DNA of 64,000 nucleotides from Arthrobacter sp. M4 (GTDB lineage: Bacteria > Actinomycetota > Actinomycetes > Actinomycetales > Micrococcaceae): positions 273,619-337,618 of the forward strand of contig NZ_JAIWYX010000006.1 of assembly GCF_020251205.1 (NCBI RefSeq), given 5' to 3'. Shown piece by piece: positions 17,740 through 26,356 of the stretch. The notes under the pieces were generated by a model. It did no database searches. It was not told where the DNA came from and saw only the letters and a list, made by a program, of their open reading frames with translations. The position numbers were made by a program, and so were the translations under genes. Within the stretch, counting starts at the first letter, position 1, and each line of letters begins with the position of its first letter.

Positions 17740-18969
17740 TCAGTGGATGGATGGAACAGTTCGGGGACGGACAACCAGCCACAGGGCTGAGATCGCGGCA
17801 ACCATGCACGCCGCCTGGACAGTGGCCATCGGAGTCGCGGAGGAAACCCCCAACCAGCCAACGATGGGGGAGATGATACCCGCCATCAGGAACGTTGAGG
17901 CACCCAACAGCGAGGCCGCTGTTCCAGCCTGGGCACTGTGCCCGGACAAGGCAAGCACCTGGACGCAGGGAAAGGTGAGCCCGACGCCCAGGATGTAGAA
18001 CCACAGCGGCACCAGAATGCCCCAAAGGCCGGCTCCGGCCATCTCCAGGCCGATCATTACCGCGCCCATGGTGAGCATCCAGAGTGTGGTGGTCGCTAGG
18101 ATCCACTGTGGTGGGACCACCTTGATCAACCGCGAGCCGATCTGGACCCCGGCAACAATGGCAAGGGAATTGATGCCAAACAGCAGGCCATACTCCTGCG
18201 GGGAGAAACCGTGGACCTGCTGGAAAAGGAACGACGACGCCGACAGGTAGGCGAAGAGTCCGCCGACGTTGAAGCCGCCTACCAGAAGCATTCCGACGAA
18301 AACACGGTCGGTGAGCAAAACGCGGTAGCGCTGGGCCGCCGTCGTGCCTGAATTGCGGCGCAACGCAGCCGGAAACGTTTCCCGGATGAGGAACATCGCC
18401 GCAATGAAGACCAGCGTGCCGTATCCCGCAAGGACGAAAAAGATTCCGGGCCAGGGCATGATGAGGAGCAATTGCGAGCCAATCACTGGTGCCAGGATGG
18501 GCGCGAGTCCGCTGACGAGCGACATGCGTGAAAACATCCGCACCATCGCATAGCCGCTGAAGAGATCGCGGACCATCGCCATCGCCACCACACCGCCGCC
18601 TGCCGCACCCACGCCCATAAGAACACGGAACACCGAAAGTGTCGTGATGTCGGGGGACAAGGCGGCGCCCAGGGACGACAGGATGTGCACGGCCGTGGCA
18701 AGGATCAAGGGTCCGCGGCGACCAAAGGCATCGCTGAACGGGCCAACAACCAACTGGCCCAGGGCGAAGCCGATGGTGGTTCCAGTGAGGGTGAGCTGGA
18801 TCGCGGCGGCGGACACTTTGAAGCTTTCCTCCAGCGCCGGGAAGGCCGGCAGGTAGAGATCCACAGTGAATGGGCCGAGCGCGGTCAGGGCGCCAAGGAG
18901 AAGGATGTAGAGGATTCGTCGTCGTCGGCTCAGGGCATCACCCGGATTGGAGGCAGTGGTCACGATCAC
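17740..18969 (-). CDS. Bcr/CflA-type MFS drug-resistance transporter
   Basis: The 409-residue inner-membrane proton antiporter has about 12 helices. Motif A region reads GQLVVGPFSDAFGRRGPL, the first helix ALTALGPFTVDLYLPAFP is the Bcr/CflA signature, and RVLMGVGAAGGGVVAMA is the motif C area. Known relatives export bicyclomycin, chloramphenicol or sulfonamides, and some export cysteine or arabinose, so the substrate is open. Followed by the frameshifted glycine-zipper gene and a hypothetical gene in the same direction. Divergent from the holin-like gene at 19145. Confidence 0.92.
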   Translation of the reverse strand: MIVTTASNPGDALSRRRRILYILLLGALTALGPFTVDLYLPAFPALEESFKVSAAAIQLTLTGTTIGFALGQLVVGPFSDAFGRRGPLILATAVHILSSLGAALSPDITTLSVFRVLMGVGAAGGGVVAMAMVRDLFSGYAMVRMFSRMSLVSGLAPILAPVIGSQLLLIMPWPGIFFVLAGYGTLVFIAAMFLIRETFPAALRRNSGTTAAQRYRVLLTDRVFVGMLLVGGFNVGGLFAYLSASSFLFQQVHGFSPQEYGLLFGINSLAIVAGVQIGSRLIKVVPPQWILATTTLWMLTMGAVMIGLEMAGAGLWGILVPLWFYILGVGLTFPCVQVLALSGHSAQAGTAASLLGASTFLMAGIISPIVGWLGVSSATPMATVQAACMVAAISALWLVVRPRTVPSIH

Positions 18970-19144
18970 CCATCCTAGGGCCCAAGAATCATATTTTTAC
19001 AGCGTTGCAGGGCGCGCCACCGCTGGTTCCCTGAAGGTTGTCCGAAGCCTGAATGGTAGTTTGGTGGACAGGCGCGTTCGGGGAGCCGTAGCCGTGCCGC
19101 ACCTATGCCGAATCACGCGTCAAGGAAGCAGGTAGGCGGAACCG

Positions 19145-20002
19145 ATGACCGGACGTCACAGCAGCCGAACAAACCCCAGCCCCCGCCTCTCGGACTTGCC
19201 GGAGAACGTGAAGCTCGCCATTGGCCTCCTACCTCGGCAGCTCAACGACGAGGTCAGCCTCGCGAAGGCAGAGCTCAAAGACAAGGGCAAGCACCTGGGG
19301 GTCGCCGGTGCGGCCCTGGGCATCGCCGTAGTGTTCCTTTCGTTCCTGGTGGTGGCACTGATCGTGGCAGCGATCCTGGGCTTGGCCACTGTGATGCCGG
19401 GCTGGCTCGCGGCGCTTGTGGTCGGCGCAGTTTTCCTGCTGATCGTGGCCGTCGGAGCCCTCACCGGCACCGTGAAGTTCAAGCAGGCCATGCCGATGAT
19501 CCCCGAGAAGGCAATTCGTGGCCTCAAGCACGATCTGGGAATCGTCAAGGAAGGCAGCTCCTTCGACGCCGCGATCCTGGATCCCAACTCACCCCAGGCC
19601 CTTGCCGCCAAGGCGGCCAAGGAAGCAAAAGCCGCCCAAGCCAAGGCGGAGAAGGCCGCCAAGGCCGCACATGAGGATGAAGTGCTTGGCAAGACGGGCC
19701 CGGCGCCGACGGAGGAGGAACTCCTGGAGCGCCTTGGACGGCGGCGGACGCACCTGACGGAAATCCGCGACGAGCTTGGCGTCCAGTTGGATGCGAAGAC
19801 CCAGGGCGAGGCCCTGCTGAAGGACGCCCAGCGGCTGGTCGAAAGCGCCAGGACATTCGCGGCTGCCAGGCTGGCCGCCGCTGGGGATGCCTTTCCGCCC
19901 GACTTCGCGCAGCGCGTCGCTGACCGCTGGAAGGCCCTCGCGGCCTTCGCCGCATCGGCAACGGTCGTCGTCGTTGTCCTCCGCAGGCTCCTCAGGAAGT
20001 AG
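19145..20002 (+). CDS. Phage-holin-family (DUF1469) plus DUF3618-like envelope protein
   Basis: The 285-residue protein has two domains. The N-terminal part (about 15-120) is a holin superfamily III/Act_membrane-type module with an amphipathic helix (LPRQLNDEVSLAKAELKDKG) and a helical hairpin (51-80, 86-108). After an Ala/Lys-rich coiled segment (196-230 in the centre) comes a DUF3618-like part (LGRRRTHLTEIRDELGVQ) with a final membrane helix (about 262-282). Despite the family name this is not a prophage gene; it is a common actinobacterial membrane protein of unknown function. The CDP-alcohol transferase gene follows after 108 bases. Confidence 0.82.
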   Translation: MTGRHSSRTNPSPRLSDLPENVKLAIGLLPRQLNDEVSLAKAELKDKGKHLGVAGAALGIAVVFLSFLVVALIVAAILGLATVMPGWLAALVVGAVFLLIVAVGALTGTVKFKQAMPMIPEKAIRGLKHDLGIVKEGSSFDAAILDPNSPQALAAKAAKEAKAAQAKAEKAAKAAHEDEVLGKTGPAPTEEELLERLGRRRTHLTEIRDELGVQLDAKTQGEALLKDAQRLVESARTFAAARLAAAGDAFPPDFAQRVADRWKALAAFAASATVVVVVLRRLLRK

Positions 20003-20110
20003 GGGATGGCCGGTGATCCGGCTATCAGCCACTGCACACCGAAAACTGCACGGCGCCTGATTGTCAGGGCCATCACTCATTCGCACCGCCAGGAGAAGGA
20101 AGGGGGACAC

Positions 20111-20752
20111 GTGAGATTCATCGGCGCCGGAGCCCGGCCCGGCCAGCCACAGGTCGACCATGACCTGGTCTTCACGGTCCCAAACCTGCTGACGGTGTTG
20201 CGTTTTATGGGCGTTCCGCTGTTCGTCTGGCTGGTGCTCAGCCAGAAAGAGTACGGTTACGCAGTGCTGGTTTTGGCAGTCATGGGCAGCACCGACTGGG
20301 TGGATGGCTACATTGCCAGGCGCTTCAACCAGACGTCCAAGCTGGGCCGGATCCTGGACCCGATGGCCGACAGGCTCGCCCTCATAGCCGTTGCCGTGAC
20401 ACTTGCAATCGCCGGTGTGGTTCAGTGGTGGTACCTCGCAGCCCTCGTCATCCCGGACGCCATCCTGGCCACGGCTTCCCTGCTGTATTTCCACAGCCAT
20501 CCGGACCTTCCCGTCAGCAGGATCGGCAAGATTCGGACAGCGCTCTTGCTGGCCGGAACGCCGTTGCTTGTGCTGTCCAAGCTCTCCGTGCCTCTGACTG
20601 AGGTGTACTTCGTAGCTGCCTGGATCTTCCTGGGGCTTGGCCTGCTGGGACACTGGGTGGCCGCTTACAACTACTTTTGGGCTATCGTCCGGAAAGGCCG
20701 CGGACTCCGAAACGGCGGCCAACCCCTGAACAACGACGGCGGAGCCACCTGA
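20111..20752 (+). CDS. CDP-alcohol phosphatidyltransferase-family protein
   Basis: The 213-residue membrane enzyme has the CDP-alcohol motif D-x2-DG-x2-AR-x8-G-x3-D-x3-D as Asp62, Asp65, Gly66, Ala69-Arg70, Gly79, Asp83 and Asp87. The last Asp is the catalytic base. Such enzymes displace CMP from CDP-diacylglycerol with glycerol-3-phosphate, inositol phosphate or similar alcohols. Sequence alone does not tell which phospholipid this makes; phosphatidylglycerophosphate or cardiolipin synthase is likely. I chose GTG 20111 after AAGGGGG. Its stop overlaps the next ATG (TGATG), so translation is coupled. Confidence 0.88.
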   Translation: MRFIGAGARPGQPQVDHDLVFTVPNLLTVLRFMGVPLFVWLVLSQKEYGYAVLVLAVMGSTDWVDGYIARRFNQTSKLGRILDPMADRLALIAVAVTLAIAGVVQWWYLAALVIPDAILATASLLYFHSHPDLPVSRIGKIRTALLLAGTPLLVLSKLSVPLTEVYFVAAWIFLGLGLLGHWVAAYNYFWAIVRKGRGLRNGGQPLNNDGGAT

Positions 20753-21657
20753 TGGTCTGGCTTGCCGTTTTCCTGGCGGTCATGGGCGCCTTCTGCCTGG
20801 CCTTTGGGGCGCAGCGACAGGGCAGCGCGGTCAAAGCCGACACCGGCGGCCTGGCGCTGAGCTCCAACGGATTCCTCCGCCTGCTGCGTAATCCCCGTTG
20901 GGTGTTTGGACTGCTGCTATTGATCAGCGGCATGGCCATGAACTCGGTTGCCCTTGTGACTGCGCCCCTCACGGTGGTGCAACCCATCGGCGCGATCGCC
21001 CTGGTCATCACAACAGTGGTCAACACCAAGGACCAAGGACTGACAATCAACCGGGCTACGGTGGTAGCCATCTGTGCCTGCGTCACAGGGTCAGCGCTTT
21101 TTGTGCTCCTTGCAGTCAACGTCACAGAGGAAAACCACCACGTCAGCGCCAGCGACGAACTGACCATCGTCCTGCTGCTGACCCTCGCGGTAGGGCTGTT
21201 TGGCACGTTGGCGGCAGTGTTCAAGCACCGGATGAGCGCGTTTGTCTACATCCTGGGGGCCGGGGTGTTGTTTGGATTTGTGGCCGTCCTGACCCGAACC
21301 ATCGGTAAGCACCTCCTGGACCCTAACGGCCTGTTCCTGCTGAATGTCCAGTGGTATACCGTGCTCGCGATCGCTGCTGCGGGTGGACTCGGTTCCTGGT
21401 TTGTGCAGAGCGCCTACTCCACTGGTCCACCGGACTTGGTCATCGCCGGACTTACTGTGATTGATCCCATAGTGGGAATTGCCATCGGCATCGCCATCCT
21501 TGGTGAGCTGCGTCCCGATGTGCAGGCTGTGACGGCGATTGCCATGGGTACCGCCGCAACCCTTGCTATCGTTGGGGTAATTGCCCTCAGCCGTCACCAC
21601 CCCGAGGTCAGCAAGCGGCGCAAAGACGCCAAGCCGGCTTCCGGGAGGAGGAGCTAG
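20752..21657 (+). CDS. DMT-superfamily transporter (NIPA/EamA-like)
   Basis: The 301-residue protein has about nine or ten membrane helices and resembles actinobacterial DMT proteins related to NIPA magnesium transporters: ALVTAPLTVVQPIGAIALV in helix three, GPPDLVIAGLTVIDPIVGI near the end. Start ATG 20752 shares its A with the TGA of the preceding gene. The C-terminus is basic and cytoplasmic. Cargo is unknown; co-translation with a phospholipid enzyme and a downstream glycosyltransferase suggests an envelope role, but that is an inference. Confidence 0.8.
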   Translation: MVWLAVFLAVMGAFCLAFGAQRQGSAVKADTGGLALSSNGFLRLLRNPRWVFGLLLLISGMAMNSVALVTAPLTVVQPIGAIALVITTVVNTKDQGLTINRATVVAICACVTGSALFVLLAVNVTEENHHVSASDELTIVLLLTLAVGLFGTLAAVFKHRMSAFVYILGAGVLFGFVAVLTRTIGKHLLDPNGLFLLNVQWYTVLAIAAAGGLGSWFVQSAYSTGPPDLVIAGLTVIDPIVGIAIGIAILGELRPDVQAVTAIAMGTAATLAIVGVIALSRHHPEVSKRRKDAKPASGRRS

Positions 21658-21767
21658 GGCAATTGCATTACCCGGCTTGCGCACACCGCAGGTCCGGCTA
21701 CCGGCGACGACACCACAGCGCTGATCGCACAGCGATGTTCGCACCGTGACAATCAGGAGTTCTCTAC

Positions 21768-22964
21768 GTGACCATTCCCGACAGCAATAAACCCCTCACT
21801 ATCCTGATTGCGGCGGACACGTATCCGCCACACGTAAACGGCGCCGCCCAGTTCGGATACCGGCTGGCCAAGGGAATGACGGCACGCGGGCACAACGTCC
21901 ATGTCCTCGCCGGCAGGACGGACAAGGGCAAGAGCTTCACCGAATTCCGCCAGGAGGCCACGGTTCACCGCCTCCGCTCCCATTCCGTTCCCACGCACGA
22001 GTATTTCCGGATCTGCTTCCCTTGGGAGATCAAGAAAGAGATCAAGCTCCTCTTCGACAAGGTCCAGCCGGACGTGGTTCACATCCAGAGCCACTACATG
22101 ATCGGCGAGCACGTGCTCTACGAGGCCGTGAAGCGTGGCGTCAGGATCATCGCAACCAATCACTTCATGCCGGAGAACCTGAATCCCTTCCTGCCATTCC
22201 CGCAATGGTTCAAGGACATCATTGGCCGCATCTCCTGGAAGGACATGGGCAAGGTCATGGGCCAGGCCGATGTTGTCACAACGCCCACCCCGCTCGCTGC
22301 CAAGGCCATGCACCAGCATGCATTCCTTCCCAAGGTCCTTCCGCTCTCCAACGGCATCGACTCCGCAGCCTACGAATTGGGGGCGGACGAGCAGATTGAA
22401 AAGGCGGCCCATCCCACGGTCCTCTTCGCCGGCCGGCTGGCCGAGGAAAAACACGTGGACGTCCTGATCGATGCCATAGCCAAGACCCCGTCCGCACTGG
22501 ACATCCACCTGGAAATCGTGGGCGGAGGCGAGGTCCGGCCTGCACTCGAGGCCCAGGTAGCCCGGCTCGGCCTCAAGGAGCGCGTCAAATTCCTGGGCCT
22601 GGCAAGCGATGAAGAGCTGCGGGAGGCCTACATCCGTGCCGACGTCTTCTGCATGCCCGGCACCGCGGAACTGCAGTCACTGGTCACCCTTGAGGCAATG
22701 TCTGCATCCACGCCGGTGCTGCTGGCCAACGCCATGGCGCTCCCGCACCTGGTTCGCGACGGCGAAAATGGCTACCTGTTCACGCCGAACAACAGCGACG
22801 AGCTGGCGGCGAAGCTGACCCTGATGTTTGAACTTCCGACCGAAGAGCTGGCCTCGATGGGGAAGGCCAGCCGCGCCATGGTGGAACCCCACAGCATTGA
22901 GGGCACGCTGCAGACTTTTGAGGACCTCTACAGGGGCGCCAGTTACGAGGACAAGGTTCTCTAG
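21768..22964 (+). CDS. GT4-family glycosyltransferase
   Basis: The 398-residue protein has a GT-B fold. The N-terminal acceptor domain starts LTILIAADTYPPHVNGAAQF with the GT4 glycine loop, followed by HIQSHYMIGE. The donor domain has PLSNGIDS, VLFAGRLAEEKHVDVLIDA, and the E-x7-E type element in VTLEAMSASTPVLLANA. Cytoplasmic or membrane-peripheral. Related actinobacterial enzymes transfer mannose or glucose to phosphatidylinositol or other lipids. The neighbouring CDP-alcohol transferase fits glycolipid synthesis. GTG start after AGGAG. Confidence 0.88.
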   Translation: MTIPDSNKPLTILIAADTYPPHVNGAAQFGYRLAKGMTARGHNVHVLAGRTDKGKSFTEFRQEATVHRLRSHSVPTHEYFRICFPWEIKKEIKLLFDKVQPDVVHIQSHYMIGEHVLYEAVKRGVRIIATNHFMPENLNPFLPFPQWFKDIIGRISWKDMGKVMGQADVVTTPTPLAAKAMHQHAFLPKVLPLSNGIDSAAYELGADEQIEKAAHPTVLFAGRLAEEKHVDVLIDAIAKTPSALDIHLEIVGGGEVRPALEAQVARLGLKERVKFLGLASDEELREAYIRADVFCMPGTAELQSLVTLEAMSASTPVLLANAMALPHLVRDGENGYLFTPNNSDELAAKLTLMFELPTEELASMGKASRAMVEPHSIEGTLQTFEDLYRGASYEDKVL

Positions 22965-23082
22965 GCAGAGGCGAGGCCAGCGACGGGTTCAGTGCGTACA
23001 TGCAGGGTCCAGCGAGCCGTTAGTATGTCTAAAGTGTTTTTAGTCCGATAACCCAGATTCACCCTGGGGGATCGGTCTGCAC

Positions 23083-23156
23083 GGGGCTATAGCTCAGCTG
23101 GTTAGAGCGCGGGACTCATAATCCTAAGGTCCTCGGTTCAAGTCCGAGTAGCCCTA
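23083..23156 (+). tRNA. tRNA with CAT anticodon (Met elongator or Ile2)
   Basis: A 74-base cloverleaf: acceptor GGGGCTA pairs TAGCCCT (first pair G-U), D arm GCTC/GAGC, anticodon loop CTCATAA with CAT at 23117-23119, T arm CTCGG/CCGAG with TTCAAGT, discriminator A. It lacks initiator features (three G-C pairs in the anticodon stem, C1-A72 mismatch), so it is not tRNA-fMet. The acceptor and GCTCAG...GAGCGC segments resemble isoleucine tRNAs, so tRNA-Ile2, whose C34 would be lysidinylated by TilS, is a real alternative to Met. Confidence 0.9.
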
Positions 23157-23186
23157 CACATTTCCTCCAGAACATTTCCTCCGGCA

Positions 23187-23231
23187 GGGCCGAGGATGAC
23201 AGTCAGTCATCCTCGGCCCTTCTGCATTTTT
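23187..23231 (+). terminator. Rho-independent terminator after the CAT tRNA
   Basis: A perfect 14-bp stem, GGGCCGAGGATGAC (23187-23200) with GTCATCCTCGGCCC (23206-23219), has a five-base loop and is followed by TTCTGCATTTTT. Confidence 0.9.
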
Positions 23232-23281
23232 GCGTCACGTGTTGGGCGGAACCATTGCGCCCGTAACCGCACCTGAGCTAT

Positions 23282-23317
23282 GTTACTCATCGGTAACTTA
23301 ATCTACCCGTCGGTAAC
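23282..23317. promoter_or_regulatory. Twin palindromic operators upstream of acyl-CoA dehydrogenase
   Basis: Site 1 (23282-23297) GTTACTCATCGGTAAC and site 2 (23302-23317) TCTACCCGTCGGTAAC share CGTCGGTAAC-like right halves and start exactly 20 bases apart, two helical turns. TTAC-N-GGTAA palindromes of this kind are typical TetR-type sites before fatty-acid and acyl-CoA genes in actinobacteria. They lie 44 to 79 bases before the start codon. The arms of site 1 match those at 6155-6170. Confidence 0.6.
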
Positions 23318-23360
23318 AAAAGTCCCGGCAGCAACGTCAGGGTGCACTCAAAGGAGCGAT

Positions 23361-24551
23361 ATGTCCCAGGCAGCCATCGATACAGAAAACCTTCCCTATG
23401 CGGATGGAGATTTCTACGCCTTCGAACAATTGCTGACGTCCAAGGAGCGGGATCGCCTTGCGGAAGTCCGCCAGTTCCTGGCCCGCGAAGTGCAGCCGAT
23501 TGCGGTGGACTGCTGGAACCGCGCCGAGTTTCCTATGGACCTCATCCCTAAGCTCGCGGAAATCGACCTCGTCAGTCCGGTGCGCCGCCAAGGCTACTCA
23601 AGCCTCTTCGCAGGCTTGGTGCACGCCGAAGTGACCCGTGCCGACACCTCCATTGCCACGTTTATGGGGGTCCACGACGGGCTCTTCACCGGATCGATTG
23701 AAGCCCTGGCGTCCGAGGAGCAGAAGGAGGCCTGGCTTCCGGACATCTATGCGCTCCGAAAAGTTGGTGCCTTTGGTCTCACTGAACCCCTTGGAGGTTC
23801 CGATGTCGCCGGTGGGACACGGACCACCGCCCGGTGGGACGGCGACGCCTGGATCCTCAGCGGAGCCAAGCGCTGGATCGGCAATGCCACGTTCGCAGAT
23901 TGGGTGGTCATCTATGCCCGCGACGTCGCTGATAACCAGGTGAAGGGCTTCCTTGTCGATACCTCGCTTCCCGGCTATGGGGCGACAAAGATAGAGAACA
24001 AGATTTCGCTGAGGACGGTGCAGAACGCCGACATCACCTTGGATAACGTTCGTGTCCCTGGTTTCTTCAAGCTCGCAGGCGCCAACAGCTTCCGCGACGT
24101 CAATAAGGTCCTCAAGGTTACGCGCCTGGCTGTCGCATGGCAGGCGGTTGGCCAGCAGTTGGCAGCATTCGACGTCGCTCGGCGATACGCGGTGGAGCGG
24201 TTTCAGTTCGGCCGACCGCTGGCATCGTTCCAGCTTGTGCAGGAGCAGTTAGTGCAGATTCTCGGAAATGCCGTGAGCTCGATGGGCATGATGGTGCGGT
24301 TGTCCCAGTTGGAAGACGCCGGTGAAGCCAAAGACGAACAGTCCGCCTTGGCCAAGGCGTTCACTACAGCGCGGATGCGGGAGAGTGTTGCCTTGGGCCG
24401 GAGCATCCTCGGTGGAAACGGCATCGTGACCGACTACGGCATGGCCAAGATCTTTGCTGATGCTGAAGCCGTCTACTCCTACGAGGGAACGTATGAAGTC
24501 AATGCCTTGGTGACTGGCCGGGCTATCACGGGCGTGTCTGCCATCGTGTAG
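23361..24551 (+). CDS. Acyl-CoA dehydrogenase, glutaryl-CoA dehydrogenase-like
   Basis: The 396-residue flavoenzyme has the three acyl-CoA dehydrogenase domains: an N-terminal helical part, a middle beta domain (FGLTEPLGGSDVAGG, TTARWDGDAWILSGAKRWIGN) and a C-terminal helical domain. The catalytic glutamate fits Glu375 in SYEGTYEVNALVTGRAITG, the context of glutaryl-CoA dehydrogenases and related short-chain enzymes. It oxidises an acyl-CoA to enoyl-CoA with electron-transfer flavoprotein as acceptor. ATG 23361 follows AAAGGAG. It stands alone, behind twin operators. The real substrate could be glutaryl-CoA or a branched acyl-CoA. Confidence 0.87.
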   Translation: MSQAAIDTENLPYADGDFYAFEQLLTSKERDRLAEVRQFLAREVQPIAVDCWNRAEFPMDLIPKLAEIDLVSPVRRQGYSSLFAGLVHAEVTRADTSIATFMGVHDGLFTGSIEALASEEQKEAWLPDIYALRKVGAFGLTEPLGGSDVAGGTRTTARWDGDAWILSGAKRWIGNATFADWVVIYARDVADNQVKGFLVDTSLPGYGATKIENKISLRTVQNADITLDNVRVPGFFKLAGANSFRDVNKVLKVTRLAVAWQAVGQQLAAFDVARRYAVERFQFGRPLASFQLVQEQLVQILGNAVSSMGMMVRLSQLEDAGEAKDEQSALAKAFTTARMRESVALGRSILGGNGIVTDYGMAKIFADAEAVYSYEGTYEVNALVTGRAITGVSAIV

Positions 24552-25092
24552 GTTCCAGGGGAAGCAGCACGGAAGGGCGCATATCCAGGACAAACGACAA
24601 CGGGTTGACGTATTGGACACCCCGGCGCACGCCCCAGTGCAGGCATACGTCTGTTGGGCAGTGGCCACCTTGGACGGTGCCGATTACCTGGCCCTTCTCT
24701 ACCCGCGCGCCGGCCTCGAGCGTGGTGGCTACCGGCTCAAAGCTGCTCCGGAGGCCAGAGCCATGATCCACTGTGATCACGGGACGGTCCACAACGACGC
24801 CCTCGAAGGAGACCGTTCCGGACTCGGGAGCTAGTACCTCGGTGCCGTCGCCCGATGCCATCAGGTCGACGCCCCGGTGTCCGCTCAGCCACGGCTTGGG
24901 CGGCGGGTCGAAGTGCTGGAGCACCTTGGGCTTGGGGGAGAGTGGCCATGACCAGCCGTATTCCGATTGTGGTTTGCTTTGCGTGTGGTCCGCCTCGGAG
25001 CTGCCCTTGGTGTCCGGCACAGGTGAGCTGAACGAGAAGCTAAGCGCTCCTGCAAGCAGGAGCCCGGCGGCTGAGAGACTGGGAATCTTCAC
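24526..25092 (-). CDS. Secreted M23-like (peptidoglycan peptidase family) protein with altered active site
   Basis: The 188-residue protein starts at GTG 25092 with a signal peptide (KIPSLSAAGLLLAGALSF). The M23/LytM core begins near residue 65. His72 and Asp76 of the HxxxD motif are present (GHRGVDL), as is His152 in CLHWGV, but the first His of the HxH motif is Cys150. Cys145 and Cys150 could form a disulfide. Loss of one zinc-site residue suggests either an unusual site or a non-enzymatic wall-binding protein; such CLHxG variants are frequent in actinobacteria. It converges on the acyl-CoA dehydrogenase gene with a 26-base overlap. An M23 gene divergent from rpsB is a common actinobacterial arrangement. 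Confidence 0.82.
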   Translation of the reverse strand: MKIPSLSAAGLLLAGALSFSFSSPVPDTKGSSEADHTQSKPQSEYGWSWPLSPKPKVLQHFDPPPKPWLSGHRGVDLMASGDGTEVLAPESGTVSFEGVVVDRPVITVDHGSGLRSSFEPVATTLEAGARVEKGQVIGTVQGGHCPTDVCLHWGVRRGVQYVNPLSFVLDMRPSVLLPLEPTRWQTRP

Positions 25093-25489
25093 AGGGCCAG
25101 TCTTCGGACCTGCCTCTATCCCCAGGAATGGGGTGGCCGGCCTATGTGGAAAACCGGTCTGTTCCGGTGTTCCGCCGACCTGGCAGCCGGTCTTTGGGGG
25201 CGACCCGCTGTAGTACACTTGATCCTGCAGTTTGCTGTGCCCACATGCTGTTGTGATTGCGTGTGGGTTCCAAGCTGACTTCGCGTATCCAGCCCATCCT
25301 TCACATGTCACTTGCCGTGTGCGGGAAGGATTGCGCCTCTTGCGGTCCTGCGGGGAAACCTGCTGGAAGAGGGCAATGGATGCCAGGAGCACGGCCCCTC
25401 CGGGCCACGCTAATCAACCGTCAACTAGTGGCAGGGTAAGAAGGTCCCCAGGGCTTTCTCATGAGTGACCTGCCGGAAGGAGCGTCGGC
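25093..25489 (+). other. Divergent M23/rpsB intergenic region and long rpsB leader
   Basis: About 400 bases lack a gene. TACACT at 25214-25219 is a plausible -10 box for rpsB (weak TTTGGG at 25193), which would give a leader of about 265 bases. Ribosomal S2 leaders are regulated by S2 in other bacteria. I see small GC-rich hairpins (for example GGCCC...GGGCC near 25393-25405) but cannot assign a known S2 leader. The stretch just before the gene is GGAAGGAG, a good ribosome site. Confidence 0.4.
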
Positions 25490-26314
25490 ATGCCCGTCGT
25501 AACCATGCGCCAGCTGCTTGACAGCGGCGTCCACTTTGGACACCAGACCCGTCGTTGGAACCCGAAGATGAAGCGCTTCATCTTTACGGAGCGCAACGGC
25601 ATCTACATCATTGACCTCCAGCAGTCGCTGTCCTACATCGACCGCGCCTACGAATTTGTCAAGGCTACGGTTGCCCACGGCGGCACCGTCCTGTTCGTCG
25701 GTACCAAGAAGCAGGCTCAGGAAGCTATCGCCGAGCAGGCAACCCGCGTGGGCCAGCCCTACGTGAACCAGCGCTGGCTGGGCGGTATGCTGACCAACTT
25801 CTCCACCGTTGCCAAGCGCATCCAGCGCATGAAGGAACTCGAAGAGATCAACTTCGACGACGTCGCCGGTTCCGGTTACACCAAGAAGGAGCTGCTGCTC
25901 CTCAAGCGCGAACTGGGCAAGCTCGAGGCGAACCTGGGCGGTATCCGCAACCTCACCAAGACTCCGTCTGTCCTCTGGGTTGTTGACACCAAGAAGGAAC
26001 ACCTCGCAGTTGACGAAGCCAAGAAGCTGAACATCCCGGTTGTGGCTATCCTCGACACCAACTGCGACCCGGACGAAGTCGACTTCCCGATCCCGGGTAA
26101 CGACGACGCCATCCGCTCCGTGAACCTGCTCACCCGCGTGGTGGCAGACGCTGTTGCTGAGGGCCTCATTGCCCGCAACAACCGCGCCGCGGGCACCGAA
26201 GAGACCACGGAAGAGCCGCTGGCCGAGTGGGAGCGCGAGCTCCTCGAAGGCAACAAGGCTGCCGAGGCTCCGGCTGCAGCCGAAGGCACCGAAGGCGAAG
26301 CCGAAGCCAAGTAA
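25490..26314 (+). CDS. rpsB: 30S ribosomal protein S2
   Basis: The 274-residue protein begins [21 protein letters not shown] and contains [23 protein letters not shown] and LWVVDTKKE, all S2 hallmarks. S2 binds late to the 30S subunit and helps to hold S1 in species that have it. The Ala/Glu-rich tail (about 250-274) is typical of actinobacteria. Followed by tsf after a long hairpin, as in the classic rpsB-tsf operon. Confidence 0.98.
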   Translation: MPVVTMRQLLDSGVHFGHQTRRWNPKMKRFIFTERNGIYIIDLQQSLSYIDRAYEFVKATVAHGGTVLFVGTKKQAQEAIAEQATRVGQPYVNQRWLGGMLTNFSTVAKRIQRMKELEEINFDDVAGSGYTKKELLLLKRELGKLEANLGGIRNLTKTPSVLWVVDTKKEHLAVDEAKKLNIPVVAILDTNCDPDEVDFPIPGNDDAIRSVNLLTRVVADAVAEGLIARNNRAAGTEETTEEPLAEWERELLEGNKAAEAPAAAEGTEGEAEAK

Positions 26315-26356
26315 ATCTGGACGTTCCCCGTGCCGGTTTCCGGTCGCGGGGCCCCT

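Noticed and set aside
17361..17861. 166-codon frame starting near the MFS end
   Set aside because: Ser/Cys/Pro/Arg-rich, overlaps the MFS gene and the downstream hypothetical gene; the glycine-zipper reading in the adjacent frame is far more protein-like.
19145..20002. Prophage remnant because of the holin-family domain
   Set aside because: Neighbours are housekeeping and envelope genes; this domain is common in chromosomal actinobacterial membrane proteins.
23083..23156. Initiator tRNA-fMet
   Set aside because: No three G-C pairs in the anticodon stem and no C1-A72 mismatch.
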